Below are positions 1 to 8,959 of a DNA stretch of 64,000 bases, piece by piece. The DNA is from Syntrophus gentianae (GTDB lineage: Bacteria > Desulfobacterota > Syntrophia > Syntrophales > Syntrophaceae). The notes under the pieces are model-generated. The model did no database searches. It was not told the origin of the DNA and worked only from the letters and a program-made list of their open reading frames with translations. The translations under genes were made by a program, and so were the position numbers. The stretch spans positions 124,001 to 188,000 of the forward strand of contig NZ_FOBS01000006.1 of NCBI RefSeq assembly GCF_900109885.1, in the 5' to 3' direction. The first letter of the stretch is position 1. Each line of letters starts with the position of its first letter.

Positions 1-89
1 CTTGTAATATATTAAGCTAAATATATTATTAATATGACTAATATAAGCAAAACTTATTGTATTGATACGAGAATATCGAAAAAATTTTT

Positions 90-104
90 TGGTGCCAAAC
101 TTGC
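90..104 (+). promoter_or_regulatory. sigma-54 (-24/-12) promoter of the CoA ligase operon
   Basis: TGGTGC, five bases, then TTGC. The GG (91-92) and GC (103-104) are 12 bp apart start to start, as in the -24/-12 consensus TGGCAC-N5-TTGC; two of the less conserved positions differ. It lies about 57 bp before the ligase ATG and is preceded by very A+T-rich DNA. A sigma-54 activator gene lies 5.8 kb downstream. Confidence 0.6.
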
Positions 105-160
105 TTAGTTATATTTTAGCTTTAATATGGGGAGAATCATTCAAACAAAGGAGGGTTATC

Positions 161-1741
161 ATGGGAAAAGAAAAGACGTTTAATACGATTCCAACTTTGA
201 TCAACCGTAATTTGATGCTGTACCCAAATCGTGTGGCGATCAAAGAAGTGGAGGGCAACCGGGAGTACACTTACGCGGACGTAAAGGATCGGGCGAACAG
301 GATGGGGAATGCCCTGTATGCGCTCGGATTGAAAAAGGGGGAACGGGTCGCCATTTTGAGTCAGAACAGTGTGGAGTACACAGAAGCATCCTTCTACGTA
401 CCCAATGCCGGCTTCATCTTCGTGGTCTGCAATTTTCGACTGGCTGCCCCGGAAATGCTTGCCGTTCTTTCTGATTCAGAGCCGACGGCGGTGATCGTCC
501 AGGATCAGTTCGTCGGAATGGCCCAGCAGCTCAAAGATTCCGTTCCTTCGGCCAAACATTTCATCTATTTCGGTGCCCCCGACAAGAAACCCGAGGGCTG
601 GCTTGATTTCGAGGATATGATCCAGAAGGCTTCCCCGGCTGAACTGGCCGTAGAAGTCTTTGAAGATGAAATTGCCATGCTCATGTACACGAGCGGCACC
701 ACGGGGCTTCCCAAGGGGGTCATGCAGACCCACGCGAATTTCGTTCATGCCGGGCGCGTCTGTTCCAGACTCAACTTCCTGGATATGGACAGCCATGTCT
801 TTATCATTTGCCCCCTGTATCACATTACGGCGCACTACACCCTGTTCGGGGCTTTTTATGTATCGGCCCCGGCTTATGTCTTTACGAAGTGGGACGTAGA
901 CCTCTTCCTGTCGTCCACGGAAAAGTTCAAACTGACGGGCGGCATGCTTGCCACGCCGATGGTCATGATGATCCTGGATTCTCCGAATTACAAGAAATAC
1001 GACGTCTCCAGCTGGAAGCACATCTGGTTTGCCGGCGCAGGGATCATCCCCGCGGTTTACAAGAAATTCATTGATGCCTATGGAAATATTCTCGGCGAGC
1101 ACCATGGGACGACGGAAACCACAGGTGTCACCACCAATCTGAGTCCTCGGGACATCCAGGACGCCTTTGATAGAGGCGACAACAACATCCTTGAATCCTG
1201 CGGAAGGGCAAGCTACGACATGGAATGCCTTATCGTGGATGAAAACGGCAAGCCGGTTCCTCTAGGCGGGGTGGGTGAACTGATTGTCCGGGGTCCTGGT
1301 ACGACACTCGGCTACTGGAGAAAGGAACAGGAAACCAAGAAGGCATTCCGGGGTGAGTGGTTTTATACGGAAGATGTCTGCTCGATCGATTCCTTTGGCT
1401 ACATCCGCATTATCGACCGCCTGAAAGACATGATCATCACCGGCGGCGAGAATGTGTATCCTGCAGAGATCGAGAAGGTACTGCATTCAAATCCGGCGAT
1501 CAAGGAATCCTGTGTCATCGGCACCCCGCACCCGACCTGGGGCGAAGCTGTTACGGCGGTCTGTGTTCTCAATGAAGGGGCCACGATTACTCCGGCTGAG
1601 GTGACGGAATACTGTAAGGGTAAAATCGCAGGGTACAAGGTACCGAGGGTTGTCCATTTCGTGCCGGCGCTGCCTCGCAATGCTGCAGGAAAGATCCTGA
1701 AGAGAGACCTGCGTGAGCAGTTCGGCGGCGGAGCAAAATAG
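161..1741 (+). CDS. AMP-forming fatty-acid/acyl-CoA ligase
   Basis: Acyl-adenylate-forming enzyme that activates a carboxylic acid with ATP and CoA, giving acyl-CoA, AMP and PPi. The 526-residue product shows the ATP-binding motif YTSGTTGLPKG (about residues 176-186), the HGTTETTG segment, the hinge region DRLKDMIITGGENVYP and the C-terminal catalytic lysine in AAGKILKRDLR (about K511). The open frame runs upstream to 62, but the ATG at 161 is preceded by AAAGGAGGG at good spacing, so it is chosen. A transporter of the acetate-uptake family follows 53 bp downstream, and a sigma-54 promoter lies upstream, so this probably feeds the beta-oxidation genes of the same region. The substrate (fatty, aromatic or alicyclic acid, or acetate in either direction) cannot be read from the sequence. 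Confidence 0.9.
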   Translation: MGKEKTFNTIPTLINRNLMLYPNRVAIKEVEGNREYTYADVKDRANRMGNALYALGLKKGERVAILSQNSVEYTEASFYVPNAGFIFVVCNFRLAAPEMLAVLSDSEPTAVIVQDQFVGMAQQLKDSVPSAKHFIYFGAPDKKPEGWLDFEDMIQKASPAELAVEVFEDEIAMLMYTSGTTGLPKGVMQTHANFVHAGRVCSRLNFLDMDSHVFIICPLYHITAHYTLFGAFYVSAPAYVFTKWDVDLFLSSTEKFKLTGGMLATPMVMMILDSPNYKKYDVSSWKHIWFAGAGIIPAVYKKFIDAYGNILGEHHGTTETTGVTTNLSPRDIQDAFDRGDNNILESCGRASYDMECLIVDENGKPVPLGGVGELIVRGPGTTLGYWRKEQETKKAFRGEWFYTEDVCSIDSFGYIRIIDRLKDMIITGGENVYPAEIEKVLHSNPAIKESCVIGTPHPTWGEAVTAVCVLNEGATITPAEVTEYCKGKIAGYKVPRVVHFVPALPRNAAGKILKRDLREQFGGGAK

Positions 1742-1794
1742 GCTGAATACAAAGTAAAATGAACTGGTATATAACATAATAAGGAGGGAATATT

Positions 1795-2400
1795 ATGTCA
1801 GATCAGCATGGTGCAGGATGGGCTAATCCAATGCCTGCCGGGTTAACAGCTTTGGCTATTGCAGTCTTTATTTTCTATGCGGTGTTAACCGGAAAAGTAA
1901 ACGCAGCAGATGCCAGGGGCGTTGCGGGTATATGGTTGATAGGTGGTTTCTTCGTGCAAGTGATTGTCGGGGTTATAGAGTTGAGACTGGGCAGTTCTTC
2001 CGGTGGAAATACCTTCACCTGGTTCAGTGCCTACTTCATGTTGGTCACTGGCACCGTATGGGTTTTTCAGTATTTTGCCGGGATAAACGGGTGGCACTAC
2101 GATCACCATATAGCCGGATGGGCCTGGTGTGCCATTACGCTGGTCCTGTGGCTGGAATTTCCGTGCTTCGCCAAAAGCATGCCGTTAACCGTATTTGCAT
2201 TGATCGTTCCTATGAATTTGGCTGTACCGATGATTGCCGGCATATTCCTGGGCATCCTGGATCCCAAGGTCTATGGACCGATCGCCGGCAATCTGGCTGG
2301 ACTAGCCGGGCTATTGGCCATTTACTCAGCTGCGGCGATACAGACTAACACGGTATTTGGCAAACAGGTATTTCCCTTTCCAGGTCCAATAATCAAATAA
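1795..2400 (+). CDS. acetate uptake transporter family (GPR1/FUN34/SatP) membrane protein
   Basis: A 201-residue protein with six hydrophobic segments. It has the N-terminal signature NPMPAGLTAL, the NPAPLGL-like motif of the AceTr family (YaaH/SatP in E. coli, GPR1/FUN34 in yeast), which moves acetate or succinate with protons or forms anion channels. The strong site AAGGAGGG lies 6 bp before the ATG. Its position right after the CoA ligase and before a terminator suggests a two-gene operon for uptake or export of a short-chain acid plus its activation. In a syntroph, acetate export is as likely as import; the sequence does not decide. Confidence 0.85.
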   Translation: MSDQHGAGWANPMPAGLTALAIAVFIFYAVLTGKVNAADARGVAGIWLIGGFFVQVIVGVIELRLGSSSGGNTFTWFSAYFMLVTGTVWVFQYFAGINGWHYDHHIAGWAWCAITLVLWLEFPCFAKSMPLTVFALIVPMNLAVPMIAGIFLGILDPKVYGPIAGNLAGLAGLLAIYSAAAIQTNTVFGKQVFPFPGPIIK

Positions 2401-2434
2401 TAAGTTTAGAACCGCTAGAGATACCATGATAACC

Positions 2435-2489
2435 CCCGGCTTTTCCTTCCCATCCATACCCCCTGATATAAAAGGGAGGAGAAGCCGGG
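2435..2489 (+). terminator. rho-independent terminator after the ligase/transporter operon
   Basis: Arms 2435-2451 (CCCGGCTTTTCCTTCCC) and 2474-2489 pair over about 16 bp with G-U pairs, followed by a T-rich stretch (TTTATCATTTT). It lies just after the transporter stop and separates this operon from the M24 peptidase gene. I see no gene in 2401-2672 beyond it. Confidence 0.7.
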
Positions 2490-2672
2490 TTTATCATTTT
2501 ACCTGCGGACTGAACACCGTCAGCATGCGGCAATCGTCATTAAAATCAGAAATTTTCAGGAAATCCTCAGAGAATTCACCAAAGAGCAGCGGGAGATCAA
2601 ACAGACAGCGAAAGGGTTTGCTGGGGTAGCGTTCAGGGACCGGACTTAAGAATTGGAACAAGGTCGGGGAAC

Positions 2673-3920
2673 ATGGTCAAGAGCTTAAGCGTCTGTGATT
2701 TTACGCCCAAAGAAGAGATAGAGATGAGGCTGAATGCCTTACGAAGCAAAATGGCAGACCAGGGCATCCATTTTGCCGTCATTCTCCAGAGCGTGGATCT
2801 CTTTTATTTTACCGGTACCGTCCAAAAGGGGGTGCTCGTTGTTCCTGTGGATGAGCCGCCCCTCTTTTTTGTTGAAAAGAGCTTATTCCGGGCTCTCTAT
2901 GAGTCACCCCTTGAAATAACGCCCATCAAGAAAGCAAAAGACACTCGGGATACCCTCAGGGAAAAGAATATCCTCAAAGGCCTGGGCGCCATGGAGCTCG
3001 ATGTTCTTCCCGTTCTTCTCTTCGACCAATGGAAATCCATCCTGGGTTACGACCACATGGCTGATATCTCCCCCCTTATAAAACAGGTGCGATTGGTGAA
3101 GAGCGATTTTGAGATCGCACAGATTCTGAAATCGGGCGAGATCGTCTCCCATGTTTTCCAAAAAGCAAAAGACATTGTGAGAGAAGGGCGGCAGGAGATC
3201 GAGATCGAGGCGGACCTCGTTGCCGAGGGAAGGCGCAGGGGCCACCAGGGGTTGTTGCGCATGAGGGGATTCAATAAGGAGATCACTTGTGCATTGGTTA
3301 CTCAGGGGTACTCCTCGACTGTCGCATCGGGAGCCGATGTGCCGATAGCGGGTTTCGGCCTTACTCCTGCAGTCGGGCAGGGTTCTTCCGCCAACACAGT
3401 GAAGACGGGCATCCCCCTTATTATTGATTACGGCGGCGGCTATAACGGTTACGTAACGGATGAAACAAGAATCTATGTGGTCGGAGAGATGAAAGAGATT
3501 TTCCGGAAGGCCTATGAGGTATCACGGGAGATCATTGAAGATATAACGGGTTTTGCGAAAGAAGGCGTTGATACGGTAGAGATCTACACCCGGGCTCTCG
3601 ATCGGGTAAAAAAAGAAAAGCTGGAGGAGTATTTTATGGGGCACGGGGAAGGGCAGGTGGCCTTCATCGGTCATGGCTTTGGTCTTGAGCTCAACGAGAT
3701 GCCGGTCTTTTCGGCACGCCACAAAACAGTGCTTAAGGAAGGGATGGTCATGGCCATTGAGCCCAAATTCATCATCCCCAACGAAGGCGCCGTCGGCATA
3801 GAGGTGGATTTTGTCGTACGCAAAGAGGGGCTGCAAAGGATTGTGGAGACCCCTCTCGACATTGTGTCCATCCCGAATGCCATTCCCAGATCAAAAGGAG
3901 TGAACCGCCCGGGAGTCTGA
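2673..3920 (+). CDS. M24 family metallopeptidase (Xaa-Pro aminopeptidase-like)
   Basis: Pita-bread fold hydrolase of the Xaa-Pro dipeptidase/aminopeptidase type, 415 residues. An N-terminal creatinase-like domain (about 1-140) precedes the catalytic domain. All five metal ligands of the family are visible: D252 and D263 (IDYGGGYNGYVTDETR), H334 (GHGFGLE), E363 (IEPKF) and E377 (GIEVD), so it should bind two metal ions. The ATG at 2673 is supported because a second M24 protein in this window (40816-42018, minus strand) aligns from the same point. No strong ribosome site is seen before it. It sits between the sigma-54 controlled ligase and acyl-CoA dehydrogenase units, which is unexpected for a peptidase; a role in cleaving an amidated or peptidic substrate is possible but is only an inference. 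Confidence 0.85.
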   Translation: MVKSLSVCDFTPKEEIEMRLNALRSKMADQGIHFAVILQSVDLFYFTGTVQKGVLVVPVDEPPLFFVEKSLFRALYESPLEITPIKKAKDTRDTLREKNILKGLGAMELDVLPVLLFDQWKSILGYDHMADISPLIKQVRLVKSDFEIAQILKSGEIVSHVFQKAKDIVREGRQEIEIEADLVAEGRRRGHQGLLRMRGFNKEITCALVTQGYSSTVASGADVPIAGFGLTPAVGQGSSANTVKTGIPLIIDYGGGYNGYVTDETRIYVVGEMKEIFRKAYEVSREIIEDITGFAKEGVDTVEIYTRALDRVKKEKLEEYFMGHGEGQVAFIGHGFGLELNEMPVFSARHKTVLKEGMVMAIEPKFIIPNEGAVGIEVDFVVRKEGLQRIVETPLDIVSIPNAIPRSKGVNRPGV

Positions 3921-3965
3921 GTTCCCGGATCAGGAATCTGAGCGCCTTCTCTTTGAGTCTTTTTA

Positions 3966-3980
3966 TGGCATATATTTTGC
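3966..3980 (+). promoter_or_regulatory. sigma-54 (-24/-12) promoter of the acyl-CoA dehydrogenase gene
   Basis: TGGCAT-N5-TTGC, the closest match in the window to TGGCAC-N5-TTGC, with one difference. The -12 GC ends about 97 bp before the dehydrogenase ATG. Confidence 0.75.
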
Positions 3981-4077
3981 GGAGTTTAAGATTGTTGAGG
4001 GGGTAGCAGCGGTTACAGTTAGCTGGTTCTGATAATTCCAGAAATTAATTGGACACTGAGGAAAGAAGGTGGATTTT

Positions 4078-5220
4078 ATGGAAAATCTGTTGACTGATGA
4101 AACAAAGATGTTCCAGCAAATGATGCACAGGTTTTGTGAAAAAGAAATTAAACCAGTTGCCGGAGAAATTGATGAAAAAGAAGAATATCCTTCTGAAATA
4201 TTAGGGAAACTGGCCGAGATGGGCGTCGGTGGCATTATTGCTCCGGAACAGTACGGTGGCAGCGGTCTGGGCTGGGTTGGCGCATGCATCGCGATGGAAG
4301 AACTGTCCCGGGTATCGTCTGCCGTTGCACTGGCTGCAGGGGCGACAAGCTTTTATTTTGCCTATCCCATTCTGGTTGCGGGAAGTGAAGAGCAGAAAGA
4401 GAAGTACGTCACCGCAGCGGCATACGGAGAAAAAACGGGGACCCTGGCCCTGACAGAGGCCGGCTGCGGACCGGATATCGCTAAGATACAGACAACGGCC
4501 GAAGTCAAAGGGGATTCCCTGGTGTTGAAGGGAAGTAAAATGTCTGTAACGAACGCAGACAATGTTGATTATATCCTTGTATTCGCCAGAATGATCAATG
4601 ATGGGCAACCTGGTGATTATATTCTGGTTGTTGTCGATTCAAAATCACCGGGGATTACGCTCCGGAAGGTTCCCAAGATGGGTATGAGCGCCGTTTCAAC
4701 CTGCGAAATTGACTTTAATGAGGTCGAGGCGCCGAAGGGGGCCGTGATTTCTTCCGGAACGGAATGCTTTGATCTCATCACCAATGCCATCGACTGCTTC
4801 CGGTTGGTCTTTGGGGCGGTCGGACTGGGAATCATGCAGGGCGCCTTTGAGGAAGCCCTGACTTATTCCCAAAGCCGGGTAGCCTTCGGCAAACCGATTT
4901 GTTCCTTCCAGGCCGTCGGATTCTATCTGGCCGATATGTTTAAAATGAGCCGGATTGCCCGGAATATGATTTATCAGGCAGCCTTCAAGGCCGATCAGGG
5001 CTTGGACATTTCCCTTGATGCCCAGGTTGCGAAGCTCTTTGCCTCGGAATCCTGTATGTGGGTTGCGGATCGAGCACTACAGATCCATGGCGGCTACGGC
5101 TTTTCCATCGAATACCCAATTTCAAGATTTTTCCGTGAGGCGAGGCTGATGGAAGTCGGTGAAGGGACATCCGAGACGTTAAAAGAGACGATCCTTGTGA
5201 AACTTGGGATTCCGACATAA
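4078..5220 (+). CDS. acyl-CoA dehydrogenase
   Basis: FAD enzyme that oxidises acyl-CoA to enoyl-CoA and passes electrons to electron-transfer flavoprotein. At 380 residues it has the normal family length. N-terminal helical, middle beta and C-terminal helical domains are recognisable (LALTEAGCGPD in the middle domain; IHGGYGFSIEYPISRFFREARL near the end, with E362 in EGTSE at the usual catalytic-base position). The open frame begins at a GTG at 4069, but AAGGTGG lies 5 bp before the ATG at 4078, which is preferred. It stands alone between its own sigma-54 promoter and a strong terminator. The chain-length or ring specificity cannot be read; a second paralogue lies at 10713. Confidence 0.92.
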   Translation: MENLLTDETKMFQQMMHRFCEKEIKPVAGEIDEKEEYPSEILGKLAEMGVGGIIAPEQYGGSGLGWVGACIAMEELSRVSSAVALAAGATSFYFAYPILVAGSEEQKEKYVTAAAYGEKTGTLALTEAGCGPDIAKIQTTAEVKGDSLVLKGSKMSVTNADNVDYILVFARMINDGQPGDYILVVVDSKSPGITLRKVPKMGMSAVSTCEIDFNEVEAPKGAVISSGTECFDLITNAIDCFRLVFGAVGLGIMQGAFEEALTYSQSRVAFGKPICSFQAVGFYLADMFKMSRIARNMIYQAAFKADQGLDISLDAQVAKLFASESCMWVADRALQIHGGYGFSIEYPISRFFREARLMEVGEGTSETLKETILVKLGIPT

Positions 5221-5282
5221 AGAATAGTTGAAATATCTGTAAGATAGAAGTCTAGAAGCCCAAAAGAATTTTTTTAAATACG

Positions 5283-5344
5283 ACCACCTTTCTTGCGCTG
5301 AATGTCCTGTCCACAGAGCAGAGCTTCAGCTTAAGAAAGGTGGT
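5283..5344 (+). terminator. rho-independent terminator after acyl-CoA dehydrogenase
   Basis: ACCACCTTTCTT (5283-5294) pairs perfectly with AAGAAAGGTGGT (5333-5344), and TTTT follows. The 38 bp loop has some internal pairing potential. Confidence 0.7.
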
Positions 5345-5516
5345 TTTAGCATGTGTGGCTGACCATGCTATTCTTTATTGTCATTTAATCCTGGGTACTT
5401 AAGAAGAAGATCTTGTAAAAATTCATAATTGGCTTAAATAAGTCGTAAACAACTTGATGGATTATTTTAGAAAACACATTTATATATAAGTACTTATAAA
5501 ATCTGTATTTGAATTG

Positions 5517-5530
5517 ATTCAATATTGAAT
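5517..5530. repeat. 14 bp perfect palindrome, possible activator site
   Basis: ATTCAATATTGAAT reads the same on both strands. It lies about 380 bp before the sigma-54 activator gene. An operator or enhancer site is possible, but such A+T-rich palindromes also arise by chance. Confidence 0.3.
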
Positions 5531-5908
5531 TGTTGCAAAGGATCATGGGGGCGTATAAGACCTTTGCTTCCTTTTATTTCTCATAACAGGAGAAAAGTTT
5601 GAGAATTCAAATGCATACGTATTCATGAACGGCATCCTGCAATCCCGATAGGGTAATTTTGCTTTGACTCTTTCCATAATATAGCTATAAAATGTATTTA
5701 TAAGATAAACTTGGGCGGATGATCGGTTAATCAAAACTATATTATGTAAAAATTTAATATTATTAATTGATACGACTTCAACTCAATTCCATTTTCTGTC
5801 CTTTTTACTTTGAATTTGATTCATCCGAAGGCTGTTGCCTTAACAATTTCCAAGGAGCTGGTGCACCGCTTTTGCTGTAGGAATTGAAGATCAAAAAGCG
5901 AGGTTATT

Positions 5909-7477
5909 ATGGGCAGTGATATGATTTATGAGATGGTTACGGAAGACATCATCAGCACCATAACCGACGAGATCAATATCGGCAGCCTGGCCGTTGAAAG
6001 GGTTTGCCAGATTTTAAGCGACAGTGAAATAGCGGGAGAGGTTTTAACCAGGGTCATAACTCGTGAAAAATTTCACGGCTTGAACTTACTTGATGTAATA
6101 AACAATGAATTTAAGGAGTTAAATTCAATCTTCCAAGATTCCTACGATGGCATCAGCGTCGTCAACAAACACGGGAGAGTCACCCGGGTCAACAAGGCCT
6201 TTGAAAGATTAACCGGCATAAAGATCAAGAATGTTCTGGGCGTCGATCTTTACAAAATAAAAAAAGAAGGGACCTATTTTGATCCGACGGTGGCGCTGAA
6301 AGTGTTGGAAACCGGGAAACCCGTGACGATCCTGCAGAAGTTTGCTCAGGGAAAAGAAATCATGGCTATCGGAAACCCCGTTTTCGACGAAAATGGTAAA
6401 GTCATCTGGGTGGTGGTCAACCTCCGGGATGTAACGGAATTGAAGCAGCTTGAAGAAAAACTGCGAAAAACCCAGGAATTGAATGCCCAGTATCTCTTTG
6501 AAATGGAAAGCATGAGAAAAAAATATACCAGCGAGCATTGCCTGGTCTCCAAGAGCAAAGAGATGGAAAAAATAATAGAATTAGCCACGAGGGTATCGAT
6601 GGTGGAGAGCCCGGTGCTTATTCATGGGGAGTCCGGGGTCGGAAAGGAGATCATTGCGAATGTCCTGCACAACATGAACACGAAAAGAAAGAAAGCGCCC
6701 CTGATCAAGGTGAACTGCGGCGCCATTCCCAAGGAGCTTATTGAAAGCGAATTTTTCGGTTATGAGCCAGGGGCCTTCACTGGGGCGAGCCGATGTGGAA
6801 AGCCCGGCATGTTCGAGCTGGCCAATAAGGGAACCATTTTCCTTGATGAAATAGGGGAGCTTCCTTTGGGTTTGCAGGTCAAACTTCTCCGTGTCCTGCA
6901 GGAGCACGAGATTACCAGGCTTGGCGGCGTTAAAACGATCAAGATCGATGTCCGGGTGGTGGCGGCGACCAATAGAGACCTGGAAATGATGATCAAAGAC
7001 AAATCTTTTCGTGAGGACCTCTATTATCGGATCAATGTGATTCCCATTCGAATTCCCTCGCTGCGGGAACGTAAGGATGATATCGCCCCCCTGCTTTTCC
7101 ATTTTCTCGATATTTATAATAAAAAATACGACTTGAAGAAGAGCCTTTCGGATGAAGTGGTTGAATGTCTGCTGAAATATGAGTGGCCGGGGAATGTCCG
7201 TGAATTGATCAATTTAATTGAAAGGCTCGTGGTCACAACCGATGTCCAGCAGATATGCCTGGAGAACCTGCCTCATCGGTATCGAACTCAAACGGACAGC
7301 AGTTTTTATCGAATGAACCAGATGAATTTAACCGCAGCTGTTGAAGAGTTGGAGAGGTATTTGGTGAACCAGGCGATCAAGTCACAGAAGAGCACTTATA
7401 AGGCTGCCAAAGCCCTTGGGGTAAGCCAGAGCACCGTTGTGCGCCTGGCAAAGAAATATAAAGTCAATCATAACTGA
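5909..7477 (+). CDS. PAS-domain sigma-54 dependent transcriptional activator
   Basis: Enhancer-binding protein that hydrolyses ATP to open sigma-54 RNA polymerase promoters. In 522 residues: an N-terminal region (1-75) without a clear family, a PAS sensor domain (about 75-180), a short coiled linker, an AAA+ domain with Walker A GESGVGKE (240-247), the sigma-54 contact loop GAFTGA (288-293) and Walker B IFLDEIGE (about 310-317), and a C-terminal Fis-type helix-turn-helix (KAAKALGVSQSTVVRLAKKY). There is no receiver domain, so a small ligand or redox signal sensed by PAS is more likely than phosphorylation. It lies between genes with -24/-12 promoters and is the obvious candidate to control them. 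Confidence 0.93.
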   Translation: MGSDMIYEMVTEDIISTITDEINIGSLAVERVCQILSDSEIAGEVLTRVITREKFHGLNLLDVINNEFKELNSIFQDSYDGISVVNKHGRVTRVNKAFERLTGIKIKNVLGVDLYKIKKEGTYFDPTVALKVLETGKPVTILQKFAQGKEIMAIGNPVFDENGKVIWVVVNLRDVTELKQLEEKLRKTQELNAQYLFEMESMRKKYTSEHCLVSKSKEMEKIIELATRVSMVESPVLIHGESGVGKEIIANVLHNMNTKRKKAPLIKVNCGAIPKELIESEFFGYEPGAFTGASRCGKPGMFELANKGTIFLDEIGELPLGLQVKLLRVLQEHEITRLGGVKTIKIDVRVVAATNRDLEMMIKDKSFREDLYYRINVIPIRIPSLRERKDDIAPLLFHFLDIYNKKYDLKKSLSDEVVECLLKYEWPGNVRELINLIERLVVTTDVQQICLENLPHRYRTQTDSSFYRMNQMNLTAAVEELERYLVNQAIKSQKSTYKAAKALGVSQSTVVRLAKKYKVNHN

Positions 7478-8079
7478 TGAGGGTCTGTGCGAGCGGATTA
7501 TTTACAGGGGACAAGAGCATCTTTACGTACCCTGAACGAAGTGAAAGGATGGGCGCCTTTTTTAATCGAAAAAATAAAATATTAAATACTCCAATATTTA
7601 CTGCCAGTTACTGGCACATTGTTTGTCTCCAGGGGATTCTATGAGGCTTGTTCCCCGCCCTCCTTCTTAAATCGAAGTTTCTGATTTAAAAAATTATTTG
7701 CCAAAAGCACCAAGGACGTTGAAGCTCAAAAAAACCATTGAATCATAATTGGTTTGATTAAGTTAGATACAACTCATTTTTAAACTTTATGCATCCAATT
7801 GTATTTATTTTGTTTTTAATTTATTTATTTAGTTAAGTCGACATTGAATCAAAAATTTAACCAATTGTTTGAATGGAGGGGAGCGCTTTCACATTGCCTT
7901 CAAGCCTTTTCCTTGATGTGTCAAGGGCATATTTTTTGCGAAGTTACATATTAACTGAAACATAATCATTAATTAGAAAGGGGGATTAATCTCAGAGTCT
8001 TCCGGTAAGTTGTAAATGCTTCTTAACGGTGTCGGGATCAGACTATAAATAAAGAAGGGGGGTAAAGAACTTAAAAGCT
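7478..8079. other. 602 bp A+T-rich regulatory region before the beta-oxidation operon
   Basis: No open frame of note. It contains a good -24/-12 element (7925-7939), a weaker second one (TGGCAC-N5-TTGT at 7612-7626) and between them repeated short words such as CCAATTGT (7795-7802 and 7861-7868), with AATTGG in inverse orientation near 7747. These could be enhancer sites for the activator encoded just upstream. Confidence 0.5.
7925..7939 (+). promoter_or_regulatory. sigma-54 (-24/-12) promoter of the crotonase-thiolase operon
   Basis: GGGCAT-N5-TTGC with the conserved GG (7926-7927) and GC (7938-7939) at exact spacing. It lies about 140 bp before the enoyl-CoA hydratase ATG. Confidence 0.6.
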
Positions 8080-8850
8080 ATGTATGAAACCATCAATCTT
8101 GTAGTTGAGGAAGGGATAGCGACGGTTACTTTAAACCGGCCACCGGTCAACCCGTTGAATAGTAAAATGTTTGCAGAGCTTGGTCAAGTTGCTGCCGAAC
8201 TGGAAGCGGACCCCGCTGTCCGGGTGGTCATCATCACCGGTTCCGGCGACAAGGCCTTTGTGGCAGGCGCAGATATCAATGAAATGAAGGACCTCACTCC
8301 GGTAGCAATGTATAAGTTTTGCCAGGTATCCGGAGCTGCATTTCGCGCCCTTGAAAATATAAGCAAGCCGACGATTGCCGCGATCAATGGGCTGGCATTC
8401 GGCGGAGGCTGTGAACTGACCTTGACCTGTGATTTCCGGCTGTCGGCTGATACGGCCAAGTTTGCTCTTCCGGAAATCAACCTGGGCATTATCCCCGGTG
8501 GCGGCGGGACGCAGCGGCTGCCTCGCCTGCTGGGCGCTGCCAAGGCGAAAGAGCTGCTCATGCTGGGCGATATCATCGATGCCAATGCCGCCTGCCAGTG
8601 TGGCCTGGTCAACAAGGTCGTCCCTCTGTCCGAACTGATGAGTGAGGCAAAAGCCCTGGCGAAAAAGCTGGCGGGCAAATCATCCCTTGCCGTATCCGTC
8701 ATCAAAAATTCTGTGAATCAGGGGCTGAACATGAACCTGGGAGAGGCCCTGGATTTCGAGACGAAGAATTTCATTCTGGTATTTACCGGTGACGATCGCC
8801 GGGAAGGGTTCAGCGCCTTCGTGGAGAAGCGCAAACCGAAATTTACATAG
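8080..8850 (+). CDS. enoyl-CoA hydratase/isomerase (crotonase family)
   Basis: Hydrates a trans-2-enoyl-CoA to 3-hydroxyacyl-CoA. The 256-residue protein has standard crotonase length. The oxyanion-hole segments FVAGADINEM and INGLAFGGGCEL are present, and so are both catalytic glutamates: E112 (GGGCEL) and E132 (LPEINLGIIPGGGGTQRLPR). A purine-rich site AAGGGGGG precedes the ATG at long spacing. It is the first gene of a five-gene beta-oxidation set on the plus strand and the promoter lies upstream in the long intergenic region. Confidence 0.93.
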   Translation: MYETINLVVEEGIATVTLNRPPVNPLNSKMFAELGQVAAELEADPAVRVVIITGSGDKAFVAGADINEMKDLTPVAMYKFCQVSGAAFRALENISKPTIAAINGLAFGGGCELTLTCDFRLSADTAKFALPEINLGIIPGGGGTQRLPRLLGAAKAKELLMLGDIIDANAACQCGLVNKVVPLSELMSEAKALAKKLAGKSSLAVSVIKNSVNQGLNMNLGEALDFETKNFILVFTGDDRREGFSAFVEKRKPKFT

Positions 8851-8959
8851 ATGGGGATCATGGCATCGATTTGCTGTCATCCAAAGGGTGTCCTTTAGGG
8901 GACGAAATTAATTCAGCGTTGAAACGAATCAAAGTCAAACGAAATTGGAGGGGTCTTAT

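Larger units (their letters stand above)
5221..5908. other. 688 bp A+T-rich intergenic region
   Basis: No convincing gene. It holds a terminator (5283-5344) and, further on, very A+T-rich DNA with a perfect 14 bp palindrome at 5517-5530. The 5543-5734 minus-strand open frame has no ribosome site or recognisable domain. The segment before 5909 presumably carries the promoter of the sigma-54 activator gene. Confidence 0.6.

Noticed and set aside
2426-2629. 67-codon frame after the transporter
   Set aside because: Starts inside the terminator and has no start site or family.
7612-7626. Second -24/-12 like element TGGCAC-N5-TTGT
   Set aside because: The -12 GC is GT here and it is over 450 bp from the next gene; kept only as a weak possibility.
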